Assembly: GCA_963726085.1 (NCBI GenBank) | Contig: CAVSAR010000002.1 | Span: 1-64,000, forward strand | Length of the DNA: 64,000 nucleotides | Reading direction: 5' to 3' | Source: ZC4RG30 sp963726085 | GTDB lineage: Bacteria > Pseudomonadota > Gammaproteobacteria > Steroidobacterales > Steroidobacteraceae | In this document: piece after piece, positions 51,674 through 60,673 of the stretch | Layout of the letters: each line of letters opens with the position of its first letter | How positions within the stretch are numbered: the stretch's first letter is position 1 | Translations under genes and position numbers: made by a program | The notes under the pieces: model-generated | Database searches by the model: none | The model's input: the letters and a program-made list of their open reading frames with translations, nothing else | Told to the model about the DNA's origin: nothing

Positions 51674-53689
51674 TTGACCACACCGACCCGACGAGAACTG
51701 GCCAATGCCATCCGCGCGCTGTCCATGGACGCTGTCCAGAAGGCTAATTCCGGTCATCCGGGTGCGCCAATGGGGATGGCGGACATTGCCGAAGTCCTGT
51801 GGCGCCAATTCCTGACGCACAACCCAGCTGATCCCACGTGGTGGAATCGTGATCGCTTCGTGCTGTCCAACGGCCATGCATCCATGCTGCTGTATTCGCT
51901 GTTGTACTTGACTGGTTATCCGCTGTCCATCGAAGAGATCAAGACCTTCCGCCAGCTGGGATCGCGCACCGCCGGTCACCCCGAACACGAGGCTGATCTA
52001 GGCATCGAGACCACCACCGGTCCGCTGGGACAGGGACTTGCCAACGCCGTGGGCATGGCGCTGGCGGAGAAGATGCTGGCCGTGCAGTTCAACCGGCCCG
52101 GCCACCAGGTGGTGGACCATCGCACCTGGGTGTTCCTGGGCGATGGCTGCCTGATGGAAGGCATCTCGCACGAGGCCAGTTCACTGGCCGGCACGCTCAA
52201 GCTGGGCAAGCTCATCGCGTTCTTCGACGACAACGGCATCTCCATCGACGGCGACGTGCGCCTGTGGTGCATGGATGACGTGCCGGCGCGGTTCGAGGCC
52301 TATGGATGGCAGGTGATCCGCGCCGTCGACGGTCACGATTCGGGCGCTATCGAGGGCGCGATCAGCAGTGCCTGGGCCGACACGGATCGCCCGACGCTGA
52401 TCTGCTGCAAGACGGTCATTGGCTGGGGCTCGCCCAACAAGGCAGGAACCAAGGCCATGCACGGCGAGGCGATGGGCACCGAGGAGGTGGCCGCAACGCG
52501 CGTGAAGCTGGGCTGGACCGCGCCGCCCTTCGAGATACCCGCGCCGATCCTGGCGGCCTGGGACCAGCGCGAGCGTGGCGCCGAAGCGCAGCGCCAGTGG
52601 GACCAGCGCTACGCCGCGTACCAGCAGGCATTTCCGGAACTGGCGCGTGAATTTGCGCGTCGCACGCGCGGGGAACTGCCGGATGACTGGAGCGCCATCG
52701 CGCATCGCGCGCTGCAGGCGGCGCTGGCGGTGACCGGCGGCCAGGCCACGCGCCAGTCCTCGCAGGTGGCGCTCAATGCCATCGGCCCGTCAATGGGCGA
52801 GCTGCTCGGCGGATCGGCCGACCTCACCGGGTCGAACAACACCTTCCGCAAGGATTCCAAGGCCATCAGGGCAGACGACGCCAGCGGCAACTACATCGAA
52901 TACGGCGTGCGCGAATTCGCCATGACCGCGATCATGAATGGCCTGTGCCTGCACGGCGGATTCCGGCCCTATGGCGGCACCTTCCTGACCTTCAGCGACT
53001 ACGCGCGCAACGCGGTGCGCATGGCGGCGCTGATGCACCAGGGCGTGATCCTCGTGTACACGCATGACTCCATAGGCCTGGGGGAGGACGGACCCACGCA
53101 TCAACCCATCGAGCATGTTTCCAGCCTGCGCCTGATGCCCAACCTGGCGCTGTGGCGCCCCTGCGATGCGCTGGAAGCCGCGGTGGCCTGGGTGCTGGCC
53201 ATCGAACGGCGTACCGGGCCCACGGCGCTGGTGCTCACGCGCCAGGCGCTGCCGCAGCAGCCGCGCACGCGCGAGCAGGGCATGAACATTGCCCGTGGCG
53301 GCTATGTGCTCATCGAGGCAGAAGGGGCGCCCGAGGCAATCGTGATCGGCACGGGTTCGGAAGTGGCCATCGCCGCCGACGCGGTCAGGGCCTTGAATGC
53401 CGCGGGACGGCGCGTGCGACTGGTGTCCATGCCCAGCACCGACCACTTTGACCGGCAGGATGCGGCGTACCGCGAATCCGTGCTGCCCGCGGCCGTGACC
53501 CGCCGTGTGGCCATCGAGGCCGGGGCCACGGCCCTGTGGTGGAAATACGTGGGCAGCGCCGGTCGCGTCATCGGCATCGACACGTTTGGCGCATCCGGCA
53601 AGGCGACCGACCTGTACCCGCATTTCGGCTTTACCGCCGACGCCGTGCAGAAGGCCGTGCTCGAATCATTCAACTCGTCTATTGGTTAG
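51674..53689 (+). CDS. tkt: Transketolase
   Basis: A 671-aa TPP enzyme of the pentose phosphate pathway. A TTG start at 51674 gives the family N-terminus TTPTRRELANAIRALSMDAVQKA; an ATG at 51623 is the alternative. Other features are KANSGHPGAPMGMADIAEVL, the TPP motif GDGCLMEGISHEASSLAG with a later DDN, and the pyrimidine-binding RFxxY-like segment TYGGTFLTFSDYARNAVR. It transfers two-carbon units between sugar phosphates. It is the first gene of the tkt-gap-pgk-pyk operon, gap beginning 18 bp after its stop. Confidence 0.97.
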   Translation: MTTPTRRELANAIRALSMDAVQKANSGHPGAPMGMADIAEVLWRQFLTHNPADPTWWNRDRFVLSNGHASMLLYSLLYLTGYPLSIEEIKTFRQLGSRTAGHPEHEADLGIETTTGPLGQGLANAVGMALAEKMLAVQFNRPGHQVVDHRTWVFLGDGCLMEGISHEASSLAGTLKLGKLIAFFDDNGISIDGDVRLWCMDDVPARFEAYGWQVIRAVDGHDSGAIEGAISSAWADTDRPTLICCKTVIGWGSPNKAGTKAMHGEAMGTEEVAATRVKLGWTAPPFEIPAPILAAWDQRERGAEAQRQWDQRYAAYQQAFPELAREFARRTRGELPDDWSAIAHRALQAALAVTGGQATRQSSQVALNAIGPSMGELLGGSADLTGSNNTFRKDSKAIRADDASGNYIEYGVREFAMTAIMNGLCLHGGFRPYGGTFLTFSDYARNAVRMAALMHQGVILVYTHDSIGLGEDGPTHQPIEHVSSLRLMPNLALWRPCDALEAAVAWVLAIERRTGPTALVLTRQALPQQPRTREQGMNIARGGYVLIEAEGAPEAIVIGTGSEVAIAADAVRALNAAGRRVRLVSMPSTDHFDRQDAAYRESVLPAAVTRRVAIEAGATALWWKYVGSAGRVIGIDTFGASGKATDLYPHFGFTADAVQKAVLESFNSSIG

Positions 53690-53707
53690 GTAAAGGAAGG
53701 ACCATTC

Positions 53708-54721
53708 ATGGCTATCAAGGTTGGCATCAATGGCTACGGTCGCATCGGTCGCAACATACTGCGCGCGCTGTACGAGGCCAGGCGCAATGGCGAAATCCAG
53801 ATCGTGGCCGTCAATGACCTGGGCAACGCCAACACCAACGCGCACCTGACCCGCTATGACACCGCGCATGGCAAGTTCCATGGCGATGTGGCGGTCGACG
53901 GGGATTGCATGGTGATCAACGGCGACCGCATCAAGGTGCTTGCGGAGCGCGATCCGTCAAAGCTGCCCTGGGGTGCATTGGGAGTGGACATGGTGTTCGA
54001 GAGCACCGGCATCTTCACCAGCAAGGCCAAGGCCCAGGCCCATATTGCCGGCGGTGCCAAGAAGGTCCTGATCTCGGCACCCGGTGGCTCCGACGTCGAC
54101 GCCACGGTGGTCTATGGCGTCAACCACGACATCCTGACTGCCGCGATGACGGTGGTGTCCAACGCCTCGTGCACCACCAACTGCCTGGCGCCGCTGGCCA
54201 AGGTCCTGCACGACAACATCGGCATCGTCAGTGGACTGATGACCACCATTCACTCGTACACCAACGACCAGGTGCTCACCGACGTCTACCACGAGGACCT
54301 GCGCCGCGCCCGCTCGGCCACCATGTCGATGATCCCCACCAAGACCGGCGCGGCGGCGGCCGTGGGCCTGGTGCTGCCGCAGCTCAAGGGCAAGCTCGAC
54401 GGCTTCGCGATCCGTGTGCCAACCATCAACGTGTCGCTGGTCGACCTGACATTCACCCCGGCGCGCGCGACCACCATCGAGGAGCTCAACCAGCTGGTCA
54501 AGGCCGCGGCCGCCGGTCCCCTCAAGGGCGTGCTTTTCTACACCGAAGCGCCCCTGGTGTCCGTGGACTACAACCACGACGCGGCGTCGTCGACCTACGA
54601 TGCCACACTGACCAAGATCATCGATGGCAAGCTGGTCAAGGTATGCGCCTGGTACGACAACGAGTGGGGCTTCTCCAACCGCATGCTCGACACGGCGCTG
54701 GCATGGAGCCGGGCCAAGTAG
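53708..54721 (+). CDS. gap: Glyceraldehyde-3-phosphate dehydrogenase
   Basis: A 337-aa NAD-dependent enzyme. The nucleotide motif is KVGINGYGRIGRNILRALYE, the catalytic Cys lies in SNASCTTNCLAPLAK, and WYDNEWGFSNRMLD closes the protein. It converts glyceraldehyde 3-phosphate and phosphate to 1,3-bisphosphoglycerate. The ribosome site AAGGAAGGA is strong. Its stop is one base before the pgk ATG, so the two are co-translated, as in many gammaproteobacteria. Confidence 0.98.
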   Translation: MAIKVGINGYGRIGRNILRALYEARRNGEIQIVAVNDLGNANTNAHLTRYDTAHGKFHGDVAVDGDCMVINGDRIKVLAERDPSKLPWGALGVDMVFESTGIFTSKAKAQAHIAGGAKKVLISAPGGSDVDATVVYGVNHDILTAAMTVVSNASCTTNCLAPLAKVLHDNIGIVSGLMTTIHSYTNDQVLTDVYHEDLRRARSATMSMIPTKTGAAAAVGLVLPQLKGKLDGFAIRVPTINVSLVDLTFTPARATTIEELNQLVKAAAAGPLKGVLFYTEAPLVSVDYNHDAASSTYDATLTKIIDGKLVKVCAWYDNEWGFSNRMLDTALAWSRAK

Positions 54722-54722
54722 C

Positions 54723-55901
54723 ATGAACGTCCTGGAAATGGCGCAGCAGGACCTGGCGGGCAAGCGCGTGCTGATCCGCGTGGACCTGAACGTGCCCGTT
54801 CAGGACGGCAAGGTGACCAGCGATGCGCGCATCCGCGCCGCGCTGCCCACCATCCGCATGGCGCTGGACCAGGGCGCGCGGGTGCTGCTGCTGTCGCACC
54901 TGGGCCGCCCGGAAGAAGGCAAGTTCGATGCGGCGCAGTCCCTGCAGCCGGTGGCCACGCGGCTGTCCGAACTGCTGGGCCAGAAGGTAGTGCTGGTGCG
55001 CGACTGGCTCGATGGCGTGAGCGTCGCGCCCGGGGCCGTGGTCCTGTGCGAGAACGTGCGCTTCAACAAGGGCGAGAAAAAGGACGACGAACAGCTGGCG
55101 CGCCGCATGGCCGGGCTGTGCGACGTGTTCGTGATGGATGCCTTCGGTACCGCGCATCGTGCCGAAGCATCGACGCACGGGGTAGCGCGCTTTGCGCCCG
55201 TTGCCTGTGCCGGCCCGTTGCTGGTGGGCGAGTTGTCGGCGCTGCAGCGCGCGCTGCAGAAACCGCAGCGGCCGCTGCTGGCCATCGTCGGCGGCTCCAA
55301 GGTCAGCACCAAGCTGACGATACTCGAGGCCCTGCTGGAGAAAGTCGACCGCCTGATCGTCGGCGGCGGCATCGCCAACACCTTCCTGGCAGCCACTGGC
55401 GTGGCGGTGGGCAAGTCGCTGTGCGAGAAGGACATGCTGGACACGTGCCGCCGGCTGCTGGCGCGGGCGCGTGAACGCGGCGCGGAAATCCCGTTGCCCA
55501 CCGATGTGGTCGTGGCCACCGAGTTTGCCGCCACCGCGCATGCGGACGTGCGCCCGGTGGGCGAGGTCGCGGCCGACGAGCTGATACTGGACATCGGGCC
55601 GGATTCGGCCGAGCGCATCGCCGGCATGATCGCCACGGCGGGCACCGTGATCTGGAACGGGCCGGTGGGTGTCTTCGAATTCGACCAGTTCGGCGAAGGC
55701 ACGCGCGTCATCGCCAATGCCATCGCCAGCAGCAAGGCGTTTTCGCTGGCCGGCGGCGGCGACACGCTGGCAGCAATTGAAAAATATGGTGTGGAGGAGG
55801 GAATCTCCTACATCTCCACCGGTGGCGGAGCGTTCCTCGAGATCGTCGAGGGCAAGCGCCTGCCAGCGGTAGCCGCCCTTGAGGAACGTGCGGCCGGCTG
55901 A
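54723..55901 (+). CDS. pgk: Phosphoglycerate kinase
   Basis: A 392-aa cytoplasmic kinase making ATP from 1,3-bisphosphoglycerate. Family motifs are RVLIRVDLNVPVQDGKV, LLLSHLGRPEEGKF, ENVRFNKGEKKDDEQLAR, and the nucleotide loop IVGGSKVSTKL. The C-terminal segment has LAGGGDTLAA and FLEIVEGKRLPAV. The ATG at 54723 is immediately after the gap stop. Pyruvate kinase follows 42 bp later. Confidence 0.98.
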   Translation: MNVLEMAQQDLAGKRVLIRVDLNVPVQDGKVTSDARIRAALPTIRMALDQGARVLLLSHLGRPEEGKFDAAQSLQPVATRLSELLGQKVVLVRDWLDGVSVAPGAVVLCENVRFNKGEKKDDEQLARRMAGLCDVFVMDAFGTAHRAEASTHGVARFAPVACAGPLLVGELSALQRALQKPQRPLLAIVGGSKVSTKLTILEALLEKVDRLIVGGGIANTFLAATGVAVGKSLCEKDMLDTCRRLLARARERGAEIPLPTDVVVATEFAATAHADVRPVGEVAADELILDIGPDSAERIAGMIATAGTVIWNGPVGVFEFDQFGEGTRVIANAIASSKAFSLAGGGDTLAAIEKYGVEEGISYISTGGGAFLEIVEGKRLPAVAALEERAAG

Positions 55902-55943
55902 TCAACACGCCGGAGACAATCCGGCGCATCGGGCAGGTAAAAA

Positions 55944-57392
55944 GTGGTGAAGAACGAGGCATTCCAGAGGCGCACGAAAATCGTCGCCACGCTGGGTCCG
56001 GCGACCGACGATCCGGGGGTACTGGCTGACATGGTGCGGGCGGGCCTGGACGTGGCGCGCATCAATTTCTCGCATGGCGGCAAGGAAGAGCAGCGGCGGC
56101 GCGTGGTGGCCGTGCGCGCGGCGGCCGATGCGGTGGGCCGCCCGGTGGGCATTCTCGCGGACCTGTCCGGACCGAAGATCCGCATCGAGAGTTTCGTCGC
56201 CGGCAAGATCACGCTGGCAGAAGGCCAGCCGTTTGCCCTGGATACCAGCCTGGATCCCAATGCGGGCAACGAGCGCGAAGTGGGCTGCGCCTACAAGGAC
56301 CTGATCAAGGACGTGAAGTCCGGCGACTTCCTGCTGCTGGCCGATGGCTACATCGTCCTGGAAGTGCTCTCGGTCAAGGGCACGCGCATCGAGTGCGTGA
56401 CGCGTGCCGGCGGCGAGCTGTCCAATCGCAAGGGACTCAACCGCCAGGGCGGCGGCCTTTCGGCACCGGCACTGACCGACAAGGACCTGGAGTACATCCA
56501 GCTGGCCGCGGAAATCGGCGTGGACTGGCTGGCGGTCTCGTTTGCACGCGATGCGGCGGATATCCGTCGCGCGCAGGCGGAGCTGCGCAAGTGGCGCGGC
56601 ACCGCACATGTGGTGGCCAAGATCGAACGCCATGAGGCCATCGACAACCTCGGGGAGATACTCGGGGTGGCCGATGCCGTCATGGTCGCCCGTGGCGACC
56701 TGGGCGTGGAAATGGGCTACGCGGCACTGACTGGACTGCAAAAGACCATCATCCAGCAGGCACAGGCCGCCAACCGCATCGTCATCACCGCCACGCAGAT
56801 GATGGAATCGATGATCAGCAGCCCGGTGCCCACCCGCGCGGAAGTCAGCGACGTGGCCAATGCCGTACTCGACGGCAGCGACGCGGTGATGCTCTCGGCC
56901 GAGACTGCTGCCGGAAAATATCCGGTCAAGGCGGTGCAGGCTATGGCGGAGGTCATCGTCGGTGCGGAACGGTTCCAGCTCAGCCGGCCCATCGTGGGGC
57001 GCAGCGAAGGGGATTTCTCCAATACCGAGGAAGCCATCTCCAAGGCGGTGATGTACGCCGCGGGGCGCATGCACGTGCGCGCCATCGTCGCCCTGACCGA
57101 ATCGGGCCTGACGCCGCTATGGATGTCGCGCATCCGTGGCGACATGCCCATCTACGCGTTCACGCGGCAAATGGTGACACGCAACCGCGTGACGTTGTAC
57201 CGGGGCGTCTATCCGGTGCTGTACGACTTGACGCACGAGAGCGCCGAGCACATGTACCAGGCGGTGTTTGACGAGCTGCTGGACAAGGGGCTGGTCGACG
57301 TTGGCGACCAGATCATCCTGACCAAGGGCGTGTTGTCAGGCGTGCAGGGTGGGACCAACTCGATGCACATCCTGCGGGTGCTGCGCAGGTAG
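55944..57392 (+). CDS. pyk: Pyruvate kinase
   Basis: A 482-aa glycolytic enzyme, starting with GTG (55944 or 55947). It has RRTKIVATLGPATDD at the N-terminus, LSGPKIRIESFV, DWLAVSFARDAADI and the pyruvate-kinase catalytic segment AKIERHEAIDN. ARGDLGVEMGYAAL and ITATQMMESMI are conserved, and the C-terminal regulatory domain has ALTESGLTPLWMSR. It makes pyruvate and ATP from phosphoenolpyruvate. No fructose-bisphosphate aldolase follows, unlike in some related operons. Confidence 0.97.
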   Translation: MVKNEAFQRRTKIVATLGPATDDPGVLADMVRAGLDVARINFSHGGKEEQRRRVVAVRAAADAVGRPVGILADLSGPKIRIESFVAGKITLAEGQPFALDTSLDPNAGNEREVGCAYKDLIKDVKSGDFLLLADGYIVLEVLSVKGTRIECVTRAGGELSNRKGLNRQGGGLSAPALTDKDLEYIQLAAEIGVDWLAVSFARDAADIRRAQAELRKWRGTAHVVAKIERHEAIDNLGEILGVADAVMVARGDLGVEMGYAALTGLQKTIIQQAQAANRIVITATQMMESMISSPVPTRAEVSDVANAVLDGSDAVMLSAETAAGKYPVKAVQAMAEVIVGAERFQLSRPIVGRSEGDFSNTEEAISKAVMYAAGRMHVRAIVALTESGLTPLWMSRIRGDMPIYAFTRQMVTRNRVTLYRGVYPVLYDLTHESAEHMYQAVFDELLDKGLVDVGDQIILTKGVLSGVQGGTNSMHILRVLRR

Positions 57393-57404
57393 CCACGGCT
57401 GAAT

Positions 57405-57432
57405 GCACCGCGGGCGGTCCTGCCCGCGGTGC
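57405..57432. terminator. Hairpin between convergent pyk and prxQ
   Basis: GCACCGCGGGC and GCCCGCGGTGC form a perfect 11-bp stem around a 6-nt loop in the 49-bp gap between two convergent genes. It lacks a T-run on either side but could act on both strands as a terminator or RNA-stabilising structure. Confidence 0.55.
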
Positions 57433-57441
57433 CATTGGGCG

Positions 57442-58107
57442 TCAGCCCTTCTTGGCTGCCTTGAAGTTCTCGATGTCGCCCAGCACTTCCTTGGAGTGAC
57501 CGTCCAGCTTGTCCGGCGTCACGTCGTAGTGCTTGGCAACCTTGCCATTGGGGTCGATCAGGAAGGTATCCCGTGAGGCAATGGTCATCACCGTGCCATT
57601 GGGCAGGTTGATCTTCGACAGCACGCCATAGCTCTTGGCCGTGTCGTGGGTAGGATCGGCCAGCAGCGGGAACGGCAGCCCGTGTTCCTCGATGAGCTTC
57701 TGGTTCTCGCTGGATATCTTGGCGTTGGTCGAGAGCGCCTTCTCGAACGCCTTGTGCGAGGTGGCGTCATCCTCGCTGACGCCCATGATCTGCGCGCCGG
57801 CCTTGCGGAAGGCGAACACGTTCTCGGTGAAGTTGCACGCCTGCGTGGTGCAGCCTGGGGTCTGGTCCTTGGGGTAGAAGTACAGCACTACCCACTTGCC
57901 CTTGTAGTCGGACAGCTTGTGCGTCTTGCCATCCTGGTCCACCAGCGTGAAGGACGGCGCCACTTGCCCGGCCACGGGCTTGGGCGAGTTGCCTTCGGCC
58001 GGCTCGATCGCCGGAGCCGCCGCCGAAACAGCAAGGGTTACCAGTGCCAATATGGCAAATGTAGCCAGCACGTGAAACGGCGTGATACGTATCGATCGTG
58101 AGAACAT
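57442..58107 (-). CDS. bcp: Peroxiredoxin of the PrxQ/BCP type, exported
   Basis: A 221-aa thiol peroxidase with a signal-like N-terminus (residues ~10-30, hydrophobic, ending AVSAAAP) pointing to the periplasm or membrane. The catalytic pair is Cys86 and Cys91 in QTPGCTTQACNF, i.e. the PrxQ alpha2-type CxxxxC. LYFYPKDQTP and TFLIDPNGKVAKH are family segments. It reduces peroxides using thioredoxin-like donors. The ATG at 58107 follows AAGGGGG; an upstream ATG at 58140 gives an unlikely extension. Convergent with pyk, divergent from the patatin gene. Confidence 0.93.
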   Translation of the reverse strand: MFSRSIRITPFHVLATFAILALVTLAVSAAAPAIEPAEGNSPKPVAGQVAPSFTLVDQDGKTHKLSDYKGKWVVLYFYPKDQTPGCTTQACNFTENVFAFRKAGAQIMGVSEDDATSHKAFEKALSTNAKISSENQKLIEEHGLPFPLLADPTHDTAKSYGVLSKINLPNGTVMTIASRDTFLIDPNGKVAKHYDVTPDKLDGHSKEVLGDIENFKAAKKG

Positions 58108-58131
58108 GACAACCCCCTTCAGTGGAACAAC

Positions 58132-58137
58132 GATAAT
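58132..58137 (+). promoter_or_regulatory. -10 element candidate of the patatin-like gene
   Basis: GATAAT lies 9 nt before the ATG at 58147. There is no clear -35 or Shine-Dalgarno sequence, so a near-leaderless transcript is possible. Confidence 0.3.
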
Positions 58138-58146
58138 CATAGGCCT

Positions 58147-59355
58147 ATGCCTTCTGACCTGCCATCAGCCACAACAGTTCCGGCACTTGTACTGACAGGT
58201 GGCGGGGCCCGCTCGGCGTACCAGGTGGGAGTGTTAAAGGCAGCAGCCGAACTGCTGCCCGGGCAACCCAATCCGTTTCGCATCATCCTTGGCACTTCCG
58301 GGGGTGCCGTCGCGGCCAGCGTACTGGCAGCGCGTGCCGACCAGTGGCATGCGGCCATTGTCGACATCGAACAGGTCTGGGCCAATTTCCACGTCAGGCA
58401 GGTCTACCAGGTTGGACGACGGCAGATGCTGCGGGCCGGCCTGCGCTGGATTACCGCCCTGCTGACCGGCGGCTGGCTGCTGCCGATCCCGCGTTCGCTA
58501 TTCGACAACTCGCCGCTGCGCGTCCTGCTGACGCGAAACGTGCCCTGGAGCGGGGTGGCCAACAGCATCAGCGGCGGGCACCTGGACGCACTGGGACTGT
58601 GCACCACTGGCTATACCACCGCGCGTTCAGTGACGCATTTCCAGGCGCGCGCGGACATCGCCGAATGGGAGCGCCCCAAGCACATCGGCCGCCGTGCGCA
58701 GCTGGGCCTGCCGCACCTGATGGCCAGCCTGGCCGTGCCGCTGATCTTCCCGGCGGAACTCATCGGCGATGAGTATTTTGGCGACGGGGCCATGCGCCAG
58801 GACGCGCCGTTGAGTCCGGCGCTGCACCTGGGGGCCAACCGGCTGCTGGTGGTGGGCATGCGCTCCTCCGGCGGCCAGGGCGTGTGGAGTCGGGGCACCC
58901 AGCCGATGGCGCCGCCCACGCCGGGCCAGCTGTTCGGTTATGCGCTCGATAACTTGTTCACCGACTCCATCGTCACGGACCTGGAGCAGATCAACCGCAC
59001 CAACAGCATCCTGCGCATTGCGCCGCAGGCGGTGCCGGGCACCCACCTGGTCGAATCGGTGGTGATGGTCACCCCCTCGGAAGATCCGCGGCACATTGCC
59101 GCGCGCCACCTGCAATGCCTGCCGCCATCCCTGCGCGCGCTGCTGCGCGTGATCGGTGCCAGCGAGGCCGCCGGCGCGCAGCTGGCCAGCTACCTGATGT
59201 TCGAGGGCTCCTATACGCGCGAGCTGATCGCACTGGGATATCGCGACGCGATGGCCAAGGGGGATGCGATCCGCGCGCTGTTCGCCGAGCCGGCAAGGTC
59301 CGCGCTCAGGTCAGAAACAGTGCTCCCAGCCCCAGCAGTGTTGCAAAGCCAATAA
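58147..59355 (+). CDS. Patatin-like phospholipase
   Basis: A 402-aa lipid acyl hydrolase. The oxyanion loop is LTGGGARSAYQVGVL, the nucleophile is Ser51 in GTSGGAVAAS, and the catalytic Asp is Asp213 in FGDGAMRQD, completing the Ser-Asp dyad. It likely cleaves phospholipids or other acyl lipids at the inner membrane. No signal peptide is seen. It overlaps the convergent mgtE gene by 50 bp, an unusually long antisense overlap for this region. Confidence 0.92.
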   Translation: MPSDLPSATTVPALVLTGGGARSAYQVGVLKAAAELLPGQPNPFRIILGTSGGAVAASVLAARADQWHAAIVDIEQVWANFHVRQVYQVGRRQMLRAGLRWITALLTGGWLLPIPRSLFDNSPLRVLLTRNVPWSGVANSISGGHLDALGLCTTGYTTARSVTHFQARADIAEWERPKHIGRRAQLGLPHLMASLAVPLIFPAELIGDEYFGDGAMRQDAPLSPALHLGANRLLVVGMRSSGGQGVWSRGTQPMAPPTPGQLFGYALDNLFTDSIVTDLEQINRTNSILRIAPQAVPGTHLVESVVMVTPSEDPRHIAARHLQCLPPSLRALLRVIGASEAAGAQLASYLMFEGSYTRELIALGYRDAMAKGDAIRALFAEPARSALRSETVLPAPAVLQSQ

Positions 59356-60664
59356 CGTCGGTGAACGTGGTGAGGATCACGCCTGCCGACAGCGCAGGAT
59401 CGATCTTCATGCGCCGCAGGGTCAGCGGCACCATCACCCCGACGATGGCGGCATTGAGCAGGTTGATCAACATGGCCGCGGCGATGATCAGGGCGATCTT
59501 CCAAGTGCCCAGCCAGACCACGGTCACCACGCCCACCACGGTGGCCATGGCCAGTCCGGTCAGTACGCTGACGCCCGCCTCGCGCATCAGCAGCCAACGC
59601 GCATCACGCCATTGGACCTGGCCCAGTGCCAGGCCGCGGATGATCAGCGTCACGGTCTGCGTGCCGGCAATGCCGCCCATGCTGGCCACGATGGGCATCA
59701 ACACTGCCAGCGCGGCAACCTTGGCAATGGTGCCTTCAAAGCGCTGCACCACCGCCGAGGCCAGAAATGCGGTGGCCAGGTTGATGCCCAGCCACAGCAG
59801 GCGTCGCCGCGAGGCTGGCACCACGCTGGCAAACACGTCTTCCTCGTCGCGCAGGCCCGCGCCGGCCATCACTTCGTGGGCAGCCTCTTCGGTGATGACG
59901 TCCACGACATCGTCAATGGTGATGCGGCCCAGCAGGCGGCCGGATTCCTCCACCACTGCTGCCGACACCAGGTCGCGGTCGCGGAACAGCTGCGCCACTT
60001 CGCGCGCCGGCATGTCCGGGGGAATGCGAGGGGCTTCCGGATCGAGGGAAGCGCCAATGGACTTGGCCGGGTCCTCCGTCAGCAGGCTGACCAGCGTCAC
60101 GGTTCCCAGGAACCGGTCGTTTCGGTCCACCACGATCAAGCGGTCCGTGCGGTCGGGCAGTTCGCCGCGCATGCGCAGGTAACGCTGCACCACTTCCACG
60201 GCCACGTCGGAGCGCACGCTGACCGTGTCGGTGTTCATCAGGCCGCCGGCGCTGTCCTCGGGCCACGACAGCACCTGTGACAGCCGCTCGCGGTCCTGCT
60301 GGTCCATGTTGTGCAGCAGCTGCTGCGTGACCTTTTCCGGCAGATCGGCGATCAGGTCCGCCAGGTCGTCGACCTCCATGCCTTCGGTGGCGGCGGCCAG
60401 TTCTTCCGGATCCATCTCGCGGATCAGCTGGGCGCGCACCTCGTCGCTGAGCTCGATCAGCACGTCGCCGTCCAGCTCCGGATCGGTCAGCTCCCACACG
60501 ATCTCGCGGCGGTTGCGCGGCAGGGATTCCAGCAGCTGCGCGATCTCCGCCGGATGCAGCGTATTGATCATGCGCTCAGCCGAACGCACGGCACCCTCGT
60601 CGAGGGCCGTGCGCAGCGCGGCCAGGCGACCGGAACGGTGGGGTCTGGGGGCCGGTTCGCTCAT
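59306..60664 (-). CDS. mgtE: Mg2+ transporter MgtE
   Basis: A 452-aa magnesium channel/transporter. The N-terminal domain has MINTLHPAEIAQLLESLPRN; two CBS domains follow (SVRSDVAVEVVQRYLR and IDDVVDVITEEAAHEVM). The membrane part carries five hydrophobic helices, including AVLMPIVASMGGIAGTQTVT, the conserved pore motif. Mg2+ binding to the CBS part controls gating. It heads nothing further: ETF-QO precedes it by 9 bp on the same strand, so it is probably the last gene of a plsC/ETF-QO/mgtE run. Confidence 0.95.
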   Translation of the reverse strand: MSEPAPRPHRSGRLAALRTALDEGAVRSAERMINTLHPAEIAQLLESLPRNRREIVWELTDPELDGDVLIELSDEVRAQLIREMDPEELAAATEGMEVDDLADLIADLPEKVTQQLLHNMDQQDRERLSQVLSWPEDSAGGLMNTDTVSVRSDVAVEVVQRYLRMRGELPDRTDRLIVVDRNDRFLGTVTLVSLLTEDPAKSIGASLDPEAPRIPPDMPAREVAQLFRDRDLVSAAVVEESGRLLGRITIDDVVDVITEEAAHEVMAGAGLRDEEDVFASVVPASRRRLLWLGINLATAFLASAVVQRFEGTIAKVAALAVLMPIVASMGGIAGTQTVTLIIRGLALGQVQWRDARWLLMREAGVSVLTGLAMATVVGVVTVVWLGTWKIALIIAAAMLINLLNAAIVGVMVPLTLRRMKIDPALSAGVILTTFTDVIGFATLLGLGALFLT

Positions 60665-60673
60665 CGCTGCGCC

